Counted from the first letter of the stretch, positions 32,998 through 41,493 are shown. The stretch: DNA of 64,000 nucleotides from Streptomyces termitum (GCF_014650175.1 NZ_BMUL01000005.1:207969-271968); one strand, 5' to 3'. Notes: generated from the sequence alone by a model not told the origin. Numbers and translations are program-made.

Positions 32998-33016
32998 CGC
33001 GCCCGCCCCGCGCACG

Positions 33017-33058
33017 AAGGCGCCCCCGCACGGAGACCGTCCGTGCGGGGGCGCCCTT
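33017..33058. terminator. Convergent terminator after MFS gene
   Basis: A stem of about 18 bp (AAGGCGCCCCCGCACGGA against its near-complement, one bulge) lies between the convergent MFS and acyltransferase genes. Confidence 0.85.
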
Positions 33059-33076
33059 CTCGCGCGGGGCGGGCGG

Positions 33077-33751
33077 TCAGGCCGCTTCCTTCGCCTTCGT
33101 GGCGTACATGTCCACGTACTCCTGGCCCGACAGCCGCATCACCTCGGCCATCACCGAATCCGTCACCGCCCGCAGGACGTACCGGTCGCGGTCCATCCCC
33201 TCGTAGCGGGAGAACTCCATCGGCTCGCCGAACCGCACCGTCACCTGTGTCGGCCGGGGGAAGCCCGCGCCCGTCGGCTGCGCCTTGTCCGTGCCGATCA
33301 TCGCGAACGGCACCACCGGCGCGCCGGTCATCAGCGTCAGCCGGGCGACGCCGGTACGGCCCCGGTAGAGGCGGCCGTCGGGGGAGCGGGTGCCCTCCGG
33401 GTAGATCGAGAAGATCTTGCCGTCCTCAAGCACCCGGCGGCCCGTCATCAGCGCCGCCACACCGCCCCGGCCGCCGTCCCGGTCCACCGGGATCATGCCG
33501 ACGCTGGTGAAGAACCAGGCCATCAGGCGGCCCTTCACGCCCTTGCCCTTCACGTACTCGTCCTTGCCGATGAAGTACACCGGGCGGTCCAGGCAGATCG
33601 GCATGATCATCGAGTCGATGAAGGTGAGGTGGTTGCCCGCGAGGATCACCGGCCCGGTCCCGGGAACGTTCTCGGCGCCCTCGACGCGGGGGCGGAACAT
33701 CAGACGCAGGATCGGACCGAGGGTGGCCTTGACGATCGCGTGACGGGACAA
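33077..33751 (-). CDS. PlsC-family 1-acylglycerol-3-phosphate acyltransferase
   Basis: A 224-residue acyltransferase for phosphatidic-acid synthesis or lipid remodelling. The catalytic NHLTFIDS (N-H-x4-D), the FSIYPEGTRSPDGRLYRG block and APVVPFAMIGTD are all at PlsC spacing. The start is read as TTG because GGAGG lies 5 nt upstream and MSRHAIVKATLGP is where the domain begins; an ATG 44 codons earlier (MAETRVNG) has no ribosome site but cannot be excluded. It diverges from the glycerophosphodiesterase gene, another phospholipid function. Confidence 0.85.
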   Translation of the reverse strand: MSRHAIVKATLGPILRLMFRPRVEGAENVPGTGPVILAGNHLTFIDSMIMPICLDRPVYFIGKDEYVKGKGVKGRLMAWFFTSVGMIPVDRDGGRGGVAALMTGRRVLEDGKIFSIYPEGTRSPDGRLYRGRTGVARLTLMTGAPVVPFAMIGTDKAQPTGAGFPRPTQVTVRFGEPMEFSRYEGMDRDRYVLRAVTDSVMAEVMRLSGQEYVDMYATKAKEAA

Positions 33752-33974
33752 CGGTTCCTCCGGTGTCGGGCGAACGGCTCCGGAGAGCCGACGGTGCAGC
33801 ACGGGACGATACTCGCGGGTCAGCGCGGTCCGCACATCGGGTTCACCGAACGGATACGCGCCGTTGACACGTGTTTCCGCCATGTTCGGCCCGGGTCCGC
33901 CGTCCGTAGGGGATCGCTGCCTACCGTCGGGGCCACCCCACGACAGGTGCGGGACATCACACAGGAGGACCTCC

Positions 33975-35183
33975 ATGACCCAGGGCGCACCCCGGACCAC
34001 GGCCCGGCGCACGGTACTCGGCGCGGCGGGCGCGGCGGCGTTCGGTGCCTCCGCCGGCCTCGCCGGCGCCGGCACCGCGCAGGCCGCCGAGACCGGCCGC
34101 CCGCAGGACGGGGACCACCGGGGCCACGACCGCGGCAACGGCAACGGGCGCGGCTACCGCTCGCTCCCCGTCCCCACCGTCATCGCCCACCGCGGCGCCA
34201 GCGGCTACCGCCCCGAGCACACCCTCGGCTCGTACCAGCACGCCCTCGACCTCGGTGCCCACGTCATCGAGCAGGACCTCGTCCCCACCAAGGACGGCCA
34301 CCTCGTCTGCCGCCACGAGAACGACATCACCGGCACCACCGATGTCGCCTCCCGCCCCGAGTTCGCCTCCCGCAGGACCACCAAGAGCGTCGACGGCGCC
34401 CGGCTCACCGGCTGGTTCACCGAGGACTTCACCCTCGCCGAGCTGAAGACCCTGCGCGCCACCGAGCGCATCCCCGGCACCCGGCAGGAGAACACCCTCT
34501 ACGACGGCCGCTGGGCCGTCCCCACCTTCGAGGAGGTCCTGCGCTGGGCCGACGAGGAGGGCCGCCGCCGGGGCCGCGAGGTCTGGCTCCACGTCGAGAC
34601 CAAGCACCCCACGTACTTCCGTTCGATCGGCCTCGCCCTGGAGGAGCGCCTCGCCCGCCTCCTGCGCCGCTACGGCCGCCACCGCGCGAACTCCCCGGTC
34701 TTCCTCCAGTCCTTCGAGCCCAGCAGCATCCAGCGGCTCTCGAAGCTCGTCGACTCCCCGGGAGTCGTCCTCCTCTCCGGCGCCGACACCCGCCCCTGGG
34801 ACTTCGTCCAGGCGGGGGACCCGCGCACCGTCGCCGACCTCGTCACCCCGGCCGGCCTGCGCTGGATCGCCTCGTACGCCCAGGGCATCGGCCCCACCCT
34901 CGACCTGGTGATCCCCCGGGACGCCGCCGGGAAGCTGGGCACCTCCACCACGCTCGTACGGGACGCCCACGCCCAGGGCCTCATCCTCCACCCGTACACC
35001 CAGCGCAACGAGAACACCTTCCTGCCCGCCGAGTTCCGCAGGGGCACCGACCCGGCGGCCTACGGCGACGCCTTCGGCGCGCTGAAGGCGTGGTTCGGCA
35101 CCGGCATCGACGGCATCTTCTCCGACAACGCGGACACGGCCCTGCTCGCGGCGGCGGACTTCCGGGAGGCCGGGGGCCGCTGA
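33975..35183 (+). CDS. Tat-exported glycerophosphodiester phosphodiesterase
   Basis: A 402-residue GlpQ-type enzyme that hydrolyses glycerophosphodiesters from phospholipids or teichoic acids to glycerol-3-phosphate. The Tat signal is TARRTVLGAAGAAAFG with an AQA cleavage site. The GDPD core shows IAHRGASGYRPEHTLGSY (catalytic HR...E), IEQDLVPTKDGHLVCRHEN (metal-binding E-x-D and catalytic His) and LHVETKHPTYF. AGGAGG precedes the ATG. TACCGT with a 50-nt leader is the likely promoter; by analogy to glpQ1 of S. coelicolor it may be phosphate-regulated, but no PHO box was confirmed. Confidence 0.92.
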   Translation: MTQGAPRTTARRTVLGAAGAAAFGASAGLAGAGTAQAAETGRPQDGDHRGHDRGNGNGRGYRSLPVPTVIAHRGASGYRPEHTLGSYQHALDLGAHVIEQDLVPTKDGHLVCRHENDITGTTDVASRPEFASRRTTKSVDGARLTGWFTEDFTLAELKTLRATERIPGTRQENTLYDGRWAVPTFEEVLRWADEEGRRRGREVWLHVETKHPTYFRSIGLALEERLARLLRRYGRHRANSPVFLQSFEPSSIQRLSKLVDSPGVVLLSGADTRPWDFVQAGDPRTVADLVTPAGLRWIASYAQGIGPTLDLVIPRDAAGKLGTSTTLVRDAHAQGLILHPYTQRNENTFLPAEFRRGTDPAAYGDAFGALKAWFGTGIDGIFSDNADTALLAAADFREAGGR

Positions 35184-35194
35184 CCGGTTGGATT

Positions 35195-35335
35195 CGGGAT
35201 CTTGGATCCAGCATCTTGGATCCGGGATCCGGGATCCGGGACACCGGATCTTGGATCCAAGCTCCAGCATCTTGGATCCAGGCTCCAGCCTTTTGGATCA
35301 AAGATCCGGGATCCAGCCTCTTGGATCCCGGATCC
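35195..35335. repeat. GATC-dense degenerate tandem array
   Basis: About 140 bp contain 13 GATC sites, nine of them within GGATCC, in a loose unit of the type CTTGGATCCRGSATC. Two-base drift between units means no frame is conserved. It lies between the glycerophosphodiesterase stop and the next promoter. Confidence 0.85.
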
Positions 35336-35418
35336 GCACCCCCGTTCCCCTCCCCCCGACCGGGTGGTTCCCCGCCTCATCCGCAACCGCTCCCCGCCCG
35401 TCCCGCATCGTGCCGGAC

Positions 35419-35979
35419 ATGACCTCCCCGGAAACCCTCCTCGCCGCCCTCACCCCGCTGCTCGCCGCCGAATCGCGGGCGGAGGCCGCCGCGGCCGGGG
35501 TCGAGGCCGGCGATCTGGAACAGGCCGTCTGGCTCCGTCTCCTGGAACGGCTCCGCGCCGACGACGCCCCCGACCGCCCCGCCGACTGGCTGCGCAGGGC
35601 CGTCCGGGCGGAGGCGCGCCGGGCCCGGCGCACCCGTCACAGGGAACGCCCCTATCCGGGCGAACCGGTGCCGAGGGCGGGGGAGGAGCCGTACGCGGGC
35701 GTGCCGCTGGGTTCCCCGGAGGGCTGGGTCCTCTCGGCGGAGCGCCGCCGCACCGTCCGCGCGGCCGTCACCCGGACGCCCGGCCGCTGCCCCCGGCTGC
35801 TGACCGCGATGCTCGACCCCGCGGACCCCACGTACCGGGAAATCGCAGGGACGTTGGGTATCTCACAGGGAAGTCTGGGGCCGATGCGTTCCCGTTGCCT
35901 GGGATGCCTGCGCAGAATGCTCGCGGCAGAGGTTCCGGTCCCCGGCCGACGGGGAAGGGTGCGGGGAACCGATCGGTGA
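35419..35979 (+). CDS. Sigma-70-like (ECF-type) regulator
   Basis: A 186-residue protein with weak region-2 likeness (DLEQAVWLRLLERLRADDAP, DWLRRAVRAEARRARR) and a clearer region 4 (YREIAGTLGISQGSLGPMRS then CLGCLRRML), the pattern of small actinobacterial sigma factors. The linker is long and Pro/Gly-rich. No anti-sigma gene is adjacent. CATCGT lies 7 nt before the ATG, with no ribosome site. Confidence 0.65.
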   Translation: MTSPETLLAALTPLLAAESRAEAAAAGVEAGDLEQAVWLRLLERLRADDAPDRPADWLRRAVRAEARRARRTRHRERPYPGEPVPRAGEEPYAGVPLGSPEGWVLSAERRRTVRAAVTRTPGRCPRLLTAMLDPADPTYREIAGTLGISQGSLGPMRSRCLGCLRRMLAAEVPVPGRRGRVRGTDR

Positions 35980-36004
35980 CCAGATGAGCGGGAGGCATGC
36001 ACAC

Positions 36005-36487
36005 ATGGGCCTGAGTGTGACCATCTCGGCGGCGGACGCGCGCGACGCGGAGCAGATCCTGAAGCTCCAGTACCTCTGCTACCAGAGCGAGGCAGAGCTG
36101 TACGGGGACTGGTCCATCGAGCCGCTCACCCAGTCGCTCGACGCCGTCCGGGCCGAGCTGGCGGAGGGGTACGGGCTGGTGGCCCGGCTGGGCGACGAGG
36201 TCGTCGCCTCCGTGCGCGCGCGGACCGACGAGGACGGCACCGTCCACATCGCCAAGCTCATCGTCCACCCGCGCCTGCGCCGCCACGGCATCGGCGGCCG
36301 GCTCCTCGACGCCATCGAGCGCCACCCCGCCGGGACGGACGCCGCCGCGCCCAAGCGGTTCCAGCTGTTCACCGGCCACCGCAGCGAGGGCAACCTCCGC
36401 CTCTACCGCGCCAAGGGCTACGCCCGCACCGGCACCCGCGAGATCGGCCCCCGGCTCACCCTGGTCACCCTGGAGAAGGCGGCCTGA
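36005..36487 (+). CDS. GNAT N-acetyltransferase
   Basis: A 160-residue GNAT protein. The acetyl-CoA loop is in HIAKLIVHPRLRRHGIGGRL, and GHRSEGNLRLYRAKGYAR is the usual motif B. The start with GGGAGG upstream (ATG 36005) is preferred over an ATG seven codons earlier. The acceptor is unknown. It ends at a terminator shared with the convergent membrane-protein operon. Confidence 0.82.
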   Translation: MGLSVTISAADARDAEQILKLQYLCYQSEAELYGDWSIEPLTQSLDAVRAELAEGYGLVARLGDEVVASVRARTDEDGTVHIAKLIVHPRLRRHGIGGRLLDAIERHPAGTDAAAPKRFQLFTGHRSEGNLRLYRAKGYARTGTREIGPRLTLVTLEKAA

Positions 36488-36516
36488 GGCGCCCGCCCCG
36501 GACCGGGGGCGGAACA

Positions 36517-36555
36517 CGACGGCGGCGGCGGCCCCACCGGGCCGCCGCCGTCGTC
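36517..36555. terminator. Bidirectional terminator
   Basis: ACGACGGCGGCGGC... pairs with its near-complement ending GCCGCCGTCGT (about 16 bp, one GGC bulge), between convergent genes. Confidence 0.75.
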
Positions 36556-36568
36556 ACGTATGGCGGGA

Positions 36569-37006
36569 TCAGGCCGTGCGCGAGCGCCGCAGCCACCAGA
36601 TGCCGGTGAGCGGCAGCAGCACCGGGATGAAGACGTAGCCGTACCCGAAGTCCGACCAGACGGTGGAGTCGGGGAAGGCGGACGGCTCCACCAGGGTCCA
36701 GGTCCCCACGATCAGCACGCCCGCGAGCTCGGCCGCGCAGCACACCAGCGCCGCCCGGCGGGCCGTCTCCCCGCCCCGTACCAGCGTGTAGGTGATGAAG
36801 ACGTACACGACGGCCGCGACCGCCGACAGCGTGTACGCCAGCGGGGCGTGCTCGAACTCGCTGCTGATCTGGTAGATCGAGCGCGACACCGCGCCCACCG
36901 ACATCACGCCGTACAGCCACACCAGCAGCATGCCCGGCCCCTTGACGAGCCGGGTCCGCCCGCCGTCCGCCGTCTCCGCGGCCCGCTCGCGCGTCGTCTC
37001 CGCCAT
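36569..37006 (-). CDS. Integral membrane protein
   Basis: A 145-residue protein with four hydrophobic segments (MLLVWLYGVMSVGAVS, YTLSAVAAVVYVFITYTL, LVCCAAELAGVLIVGTW and YVFIPVLLPLTGIWWL), of the DUF3817-like/SCO-type small membrane proteins. Its ATG is 2 bp after the stop of the preceding gene, so the two are translationally coupled. Function unknown. Confidence 0.75.
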   Translation of the reverse strand: MAETTRERAAETADGGRTRLVKGPGMLLVWLYGVMSVGAVSRSIYQISSEFEHAPLAYTLSAVAAVVYVFITYTLVRGGETARRAALVCCAAELAGVLIVGTWTLVEPSAFPDSTVWSDFGYGYVFIPVLLPLTGIWWLRRSRTA

Positions 37007-37008
37007 GG

Positions 37009-37371
37009 TCAGCCCACCGTCCAGATGTCGAAGAGACGCACTTCCAGGACGGCGAGCACGACCGCGCCCGCCGCCACCGTCGCCGAACCCCAGCGGGACC
37101 GCTCGGCCAGCGACATGAAACCGGCGATCGGTACGGCGCACAGCGCGCCGAGGAGATAAGCGACGAAGATCGTCGTGCCCTCCTCGGCCTTCTCGCCGCG
37201 CGCCAGCCGCACGATCCCGACGATCAGCTGGACCAGGACGAGGAAGGTCACCACGGCCATGCCGATGAAGTGCCAGTCCTTGGTCGGCTGGTCCCGGTAG
37301 GCGGCGAAGCCGCACCAGGCGGCGAGGACGAGCGCGGCCACCGATACCGCGACCGTGAGGGCGTCAAGCAT
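37009..37371 (-). CDS. Integral membrane protein
   Basis: A 120-residue protein with four hydrophobic segments (VAVSVAALVLAAWCGFAAY, IGMAVVTFLVLVQLIVGIV, FVAYLLGALCAVPIAGF, GAVVLAVLEVRLFDIWTV). It is the first gene of a coupled two-gene operon of membrane proteins, which suggests a hetero-oligomer. The ATG is preceded by an A/T-containing TAATAC box but no ribosome site. Function unknown. Confidence 0.75.
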   Translation of the reverse strand: MLDALTVAVSVAALVLAAWCGFAAYRDQPTKDWHFIGMAVVTFLVLVQLIVGIVRLARGEKAEEGTTIFVAYLLGALCAVPIAGFMSLAERSRWGSATVAAGAVVLAVLEVRLFDIWTVG

Positions 37372-37711
37372 GCGCCCGAGGGTATTACGGCCCGAACGGC
37401 CCGATGCCCTCGCCCCCGCCGTACACCCCGGGACCGTTCCCGCCGTACACCCCCGGGCCGCTCCACCGTACGAAACCGCTCCCGCCCCTTCCGTACGACC
37501 GCCCCGCTCCCTCCGTGCGAACCACCCCACCCCGTGGCCTTGGCCACATCCCGGCCTCTCCGCCCCGACTCCCGCCACCCCGCCGCACCCCGCTCCGGCG
37601 CAGGTCCCGCACGGGGAAGCGCGGGGGAGCGGCCCCGACGGCGGCGTCCGTCCCGCGTCTCAGGAGCGTCCGGAATGCGGACACCCGACTTCTGTTCGCA
37701 CCTGCGCATGC
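37372..37711. other. Intergenic region with CCGTAC-rich stretch
   Basis: No gene is supported. Between 37415 and 37505 there are several copies of CGCCGTACACCCC/CCGTAC-type phrases, giving long but implausible open frames on both strands. The right end holds the leader-peptide promoter. Confidence 0.5.
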
Positions 37712-37724
37712 TTTACTTGCAGAC

Positions 37725-37811
37725 ATGACCACGACGAGCAGCCGCATCCTTGCGACCGAGGCGAACCAGACGCCCGGTGCTCGTTGTATGTGTCGAATGT
37801 GCGCCTTCTGA
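37725..37811 (+). CDS. Cys/Met-rich leader peptide of metNIQ
   Basis: A 28-codon open frame (MTTTSSRILATEANQTPG followed by ARCMCRMCAF). Five of the last seven sense codons before Ala-Phe-stop are Cys or Met, interrupted only by one Arg. TTTACT ends 7 nt before the ATG, so the mRNA would be leaderless and the peptide translated at once. It lies 215 bp before metN, the ATPase of the methionine transporter. A ribosome slowed at Cys/Met codons under sulfur-amino-acid shortage is the natural reading, as in transcription attenuation or coupling. This is inference; no terminator/antiterminator pair was proven. Confidence 0.65.
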   Translation: MTTTSSRILATEANQTPGARCMCRMCAF

Positions 37812-38026
37812 GGGCCCCCGCCTGAGCCTCGCGCCCCGAAGCGAGACCCCGACGGCCGAGCCGATCCGCCCGCCCCACCGGCGCCGGACCGTGCCCGCCC
37901 CGCGCATCACCGCCCTTCCGGCCGCCCGCCGGAGCGGTCTCCCGCGCGCCCGGCCGTCCGCATGACGAACGCCCCGTGCACGGCGGAACCTCCGCGTCGC
38001 GCACTCGACAGTGACGGAAACCCCCT
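37812..38026 (+). other. Leader region between leader peptide and metN
   Basis: A 215-nt untranslated stretch. CTCGC and GCGAG (about 37832-37850) form a small hairpin and other GC-rich pairings are possible, but no clear terminator with alternative antiterminator could be drawn by eye. No known SAM riboswitch core was recognised. Confidence 0.45.
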
Positions 38027-39097
38027 GTGATCACCACTTCGGGCCTGACCAAGGTCTACGAGTCACGCGGCCGCCAGGTCACCGCCCTGGACGGCGTCGA
38101 CCTCCACGTCCGCGAGGGCGAGGTCTTCGGCGTGATCGGCCAGAGCGGCGCCGGCAAGTCCTCCCTCATCCGCTGCGTCAACCTCCTGGAGCGCCCCACC
38201 TCCGGCACGGTGACCGTCGACGGCGTCGACCTCACCGCCCTCGCCGGCCGGGGCCGCCGCGCCGGCAAGGACCTGCGCCGCGCCCGCAGCCGCATCGGCA
38301 TGGTCTTCCAGCACTTCAACCTGCTCTCCTCGCGCACCGTCCAGGACAACGTCGAACTCCCCCTGGAGATCCTCGGCGTCCCCTCCGCCGAGCGCTCCCG
38401 CCGCGCCCTCGAACTCCTCGACCTCGTCGGCCTCGCCGACAAGGCCAGGAACCACCCCGGCCAGCTCTCCGGCGGACAGAAGCAGCGCGTCGGCATCGCC
38501 CGCGCCCTCGCCGGCGAACCCAAGGTCCTCCTCTCCGACGAGGCCACCAGCGCCCTCGACCCGGAGACCACCCGCTCGATCCTCCAGCTCCTGCGCGACC
38601 TCAACCGGCAGCTCGGCCTCACCGTCCTGCTCATCACGCACGAGATGGACGTCGTCAAGACTGTCTGCGACTCCGCCGCCCTCATGGAGAAGGGCCGGGT
38701 CGTCGAGTCCGGCACCGTCGGCGAACTCCTCGCCACCCCCGGCTCCCGGCTGGCCGCCGAACTCTTCCCGGTCGGCGGGCACGCCACCGGCCCCGACCGC
38801 ACCGTCGTCGACGTCACCTTCCACGGCGAGGCCGCCACCCAGCCGGTCATCTCCCAGCTCGCCCGCACCTACAACATCGACATCTCGATCCTCGGGGCGG
38901 CGATGGACACCGTCGGCGGGAAGCAGATCGGCCGGATGCGGATCGAACTCCCCGGCCGGTACGAGGAGAACGTCGTCCCCGTCGGCTTCCTGCGCGAGCA
39001 GGGCCTCCAGGTCGAACGCGTCGAAGAACCGCGGGACGGCACCGCGCCCGCGGTCCCCGCCCAGCAGCCCGTGCTCGCGAAGGAGAGTGCCAAGTGA
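38027..39097 (+). CDS. metN: Methionine ABC transporter ATPase
   Basis: A 356-residue ABC ATPase that powers D/L-methionine import. Walker A is GQSGAGKSS, the signature QLSGGQKQRVGIARAL, Walker B VLLSDEATSALDPET and the switch His in LLITHEMDVV. The C-terminal NIL regulatory domain (from VVDVTFHGEAATQPV) binds methionine and mediates transinhibition in E. coli. It starts with GTG after GACGGAAA. It is preceded by the Cys/Met leader peptide and overlaps metI by GTGA. Confidence 0.95.
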   Translation: MITTSGLTKVYESRGRQVTALDGVDLHVREGEVFGVIGQSGAGKSSLIRCVNLLERPTSGTVTVDGVDLTALAGRGRRAGKDLRRARSRIGMVFQHFNLLSSRTVQDNVELPLEILGVPSAERSRRALELLDLVGLADKARNHPGQLSGGQKQRVGIARALAGEPKVLLSDEATSALDPETTRSILQLLRDLNRQLGLTVLLITHEMDVVKTVCDSAALMEKGRVVESGTVGELLATPGSRLAAELFPVGGHATGPDRTVVDVTFHGEAATQPVISQLARTYNIDISILGAAMDTVGGKQIGRMRIELPGRYEENVVPVGFLREQGLQVERVEEPRDGTAPAVPAQQPVLAKESAK

Positions 39098-39762
39098 CCT
39101 GGGAAGAGATGAGGCCCCTGCTCGAACAGGGCACGGTCGACACCCTCTACATGGTCCTGTGGGCCACCGTCGTCACCATCGTCGGCGGCCTCCCGCTCGG
39201 CATCCTCCTCGTCCTCACCGACAAGGGCGGACTGCTCCAGAACCGGATCGTGAACAAGGTCGTCGGTGCGATCGTGAACATCGGCCGTTCGCTGCCGTTC
39301 ATCATCCTGCTGATCGCCCTGATCCCCTTCACCACCTTCGTCGTCGGCACCTTCATCGGCCCGACCGCGATGATCGTGCCCCTCGCCATCGGCGCCATCC
39401 CCTTCTTCGCGCGCCTCGTCGAGACCGCGATCCGCGAGGTCGACCACGGCCTCGTCGAAGCCGTCCAGTCCATGGGCGGCGGCATCCCCACCATCGTCCG
39501 CAAGGTGCTGCTCCCGCAGGCCCTGCCCTCGCTGGTCGCCGCCGTCACCACCACCGTCATCGTGCTCATCGGCTACTCCGCGATGGCCGGCGCGGTCGGC
39601 GGCGAGGGGCTGGGCTCCAAGGCCGTCACCTACGGCTACCAGCGCTTCGACACCACCTTCATGCTCGTCACCGTCGTCGTCCTGGTCGCGATCGTCACGG
39701 TCGTCCAGCTCGTCGGCGACGGAGTCGTACGGCTCCTCGCCCGCCGCGGCCGTACGGCCTGA
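39094..39762 (+). CDS. metI: Methionine ABC transporter permease
   Basis: A 222-residue inner-membrane permease with five hydrophobic segments and the EAA loop ETAIREVDHGLVEAVQSMGG, which docks on MetN. Opening WEEMRPLLEQGTVDTLYM and FIILLIALIPFTTFVVG are characteristic of MetI. The GTG overlaps the metN stop, with GGAG upstream. Confidence 0.95.
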   Translation: MTWEEMRPLLEQGTVDTLYMVLWATVVTIVGGLPLGILLVLTDKGGLLQNRIVNKVVGAIVNIGRSLPFIILLIALIPFTTFVVGTFIGPTAMIVPLAIGAIPFFARLVETAIREVDHGLVEAVQSMGGGIPTIVRKVLLPQALPSLVAAVTTTVIVLIGYSAMAGAVGGEGLGSKAVTYGYQRFDTTFMLVTVVVLVAIVTVVQLVGDGVVRLLARRGRTA

Positions 39763-39839
39763 CGGCACCCCAGGACCACCACCGAAGCCCGGACTTGTTG
39801 TCCAGGCGTCCACCGCTCCACAAGAAAGAGGCACTCTTC

Positions 39840-40691
39840 GTGCGTAAGAACATCAAGCTCACCGCCGGCTTCGCCACCCTCACCGCCCTGGCCCTCGGCC
39901 TCACCGCCTGCGGCACCTCCTCGGACCCGGCCTCCGCCAAGGAGGGCGCCGCCGCCGACAAGCCGCTCGTCGTCGCCGCGTCCCCGACGCCGCACGCCGA
40001 CATCCTCACGTTCGTCAAGGACAACCTGGCCGCCAAGGAGGGCCTGAAGCTGGAGGTGAAGGAGTTCACCGACTACGTCCTGCCGAACACCGCCACCGAG
40101 AGCGGCCAGGTCGACGCCAACTTCTTCCAGCACAAGCCGTACCTCGACGACTTCAACAAGAAGAACAACACCCACATCGTCCCGGTGGTCAACGTCCACC
40201 TGGAGCCGCTCGGCCTCTACTCCAAGAAGGTCTCGTCGGTCAAGGACATCAAGGCCGGCCAGACCGTCGCCGTCCCCAACGACACCACCAACGAGGGCCG
40301 CGCGCTCCACCTCCTCGCCGACAACGGCCTCATCACCCTCAAGGCCGGCGTGGGCACCGACGCCAAGCTCTCCGACATCACCGACAAGAAGGGCCTGGAG
40401 TTCAAGGAGCTGGAGGCCGCCACCGTGCCCCGCGCCCTCAACGACGTGGACGCCGCCGTCATCAACGGCAACTACGCCATCGAGGCCAAGCTCTCCCCGG
40501 CGAAGGACGCCCTGGTCCAGGAGAAGGCCGAGGGCAACCCGTACGCCAACTTCCTCGCCGTCAAGGAGGGCAACGAGAAGGACGCCCGCGTGCAGAAGCT
40601 CGCCAAGCTCCTCAACTCGCCCGAGGTGAAGAAGTACATCGAGGACACCTACCAGGGCTCGGTCGTCCCGGCCTTCGGCGCCGCCAAGTAA
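39840..40691 (+). CDS. metQ: Methionine-binding lipoprotein
   Basis: A 283-residue NlpA-family substrate-binding lipoprotein. The signal ends in the lipobox LTAC with Cys as residue about 22. The core carries VVAASPTPHADILTFVKD, VDANFFQHKPYLDDFNK, VAVPNDTTNEGRALHLL and AAVINGNYAIEA, the usual MetQ blocks. The GTG start has GAAAGAGG upstream. It closes the metNIQ operon and is followed by a terminator. The acceptance of methionine versus related thioethers cannot be told from sequence. Confidence 0.94.
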   Translation: MRKNIKLTAGFATLTALALGLTACGTSSDPASAKEGAAADKPLVVAASPTPHADILTFVKDNLAAKEGLKLEVKEFTDYVLPNTATESGQVDANFFQHKPYLDDFNKKNNTHIVPVVNVHLEPLGLYSKKVSSVKDIKAGQTVAVPNDTTNEGRALHLLADNGLITLKAGVGTDAKLSDITDKKGLEFKELEAATVPRALNDVDAAVINGNYAIEAKLSPAKDALVQEKAEGNPYANFLAVKEGNEKDARVQKLAKLLNSPEVKKYIEDTYQGSVVPAFGAAK

Positions 40692-40716
40692 GGCCGCCCG
40701 CACGGTCCTTCGGCGC

Positions 40717-40752
40717 AAGGCCCCGCCCGCCCCGTCCGGCGCGCGGGGCCTT
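40717..40752 (+). terminator. metNIQ terminator
   Basis: AAGGCCCCGC and GCGGGGCCTT form a 10-bp stem with a 16-nt GC-rich loop just after metQ. Confidence 0.7.
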
Positions 40753-40857
40753 CCGCGCGCCGCCCCCGCCCCGGACCCGGCCATGCGCGCCCCGCACCCC
40801 ATGCTGCATGCTGTGCGTTCACGGTCTCAACGGACGGTCTTCGGTACGGAGCTGCGC

Positions 40858-41493
40858 ATGACTACCACCTTCCCGGACATCTCCATCAGTACGGACCGGC
40901 TGGTGCTGCGCGCGCTCGAAGACGCCGACGCCCCGGCACTGGCCGAGATGATGAACGACGAACTGGTCGGCGCCTGGACGGCCGTCCCCCAGCCGTACAC
41001 CGAGGAGGCGGCCCTCCACTGGATCACCTCCTACGCCCCCGCCGAACGCACCTCGGGCCGGGGCCTCGACCTCGCCGTCACCGAGTTCCTCACCCAGCGG
41101 CTCGTCGGCGTCGTCCAACTCGCCCACACCGACTGGCGGGTCCGCTCCACCGAGCTCTCCTACATCGTCGCCCCCTGGGCCCGCGGCGAGGGATACGCCT
41201 CCGAGGCCGCCCTCGCCACCGCCCAGTGGCTCTTCGCCGACCAGAAGTTCGAGCGCATCGAACTCCGCACGGCCGCCGACAACACCGCCTCCCAGCAGGT
41301 CGCCCAGAAGATCGGCTGCATCAGCGAGGGCGTCCTGCGCAACGCCTGCATAGCGCGCACCCGCACCGAGGACGGCGGCTGGACCGACCTGCGCACCGAC
41401 TACATCGTCTGGAGCCTCCTCCCCGAGGACCTCGACGGCGTCGCCGACCAGATGGCCGACGCGGGCTACTCGGCCTTCGCCGACTGGAGCTGA
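40858..41493 (+). CDS. RimJ/RimL-type GNAT acetyltransferase
   Basis: A 211-residue acetyltransferase of the ribosomal-protein-acetylating type. TDRLVLRALEDADAPALAEM is the classical opening, LSYIVAPWARGEGYASEAAL the acetyl-CoA loop, and RIELRTAADNTASQQVAQKI motif B. ACGGAG precedes the ATG; an open frame extends 25 codons upstream without support. Real target unknown. Confidence 0.87.
   Translation: MTTTFPDISISTDRLVLRALEDADAPALAEMMNDELVGAWTAVPQPYTEEAALHWITSYAPAERTSGRGLDLAVTEFLTQRLVGVVQLAHTDWRVRSTELSYIVAPWARGEGYASEAALATAQWLFADQKFERIELRTAADNTASQQVAQKIGCISEGVLRNACIARTRTEDGGWTDLRTDYIVWSLLPEDLDGVADQMADAGYSAFADWS

Noticed and set aside
35195..35335. The GATC array as a CRISPR
   Set aside because: Units are about 13-20 bp with variable spacing and no unique spacers; no cas genes in the window.
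37248..37728. Several long frames between the small membrane proteins and the leader peptide
   Set aside because: Pro/Arg/Ser-rich low-complexity translations with no start signals; produced by CCGTAC-rich DNA.
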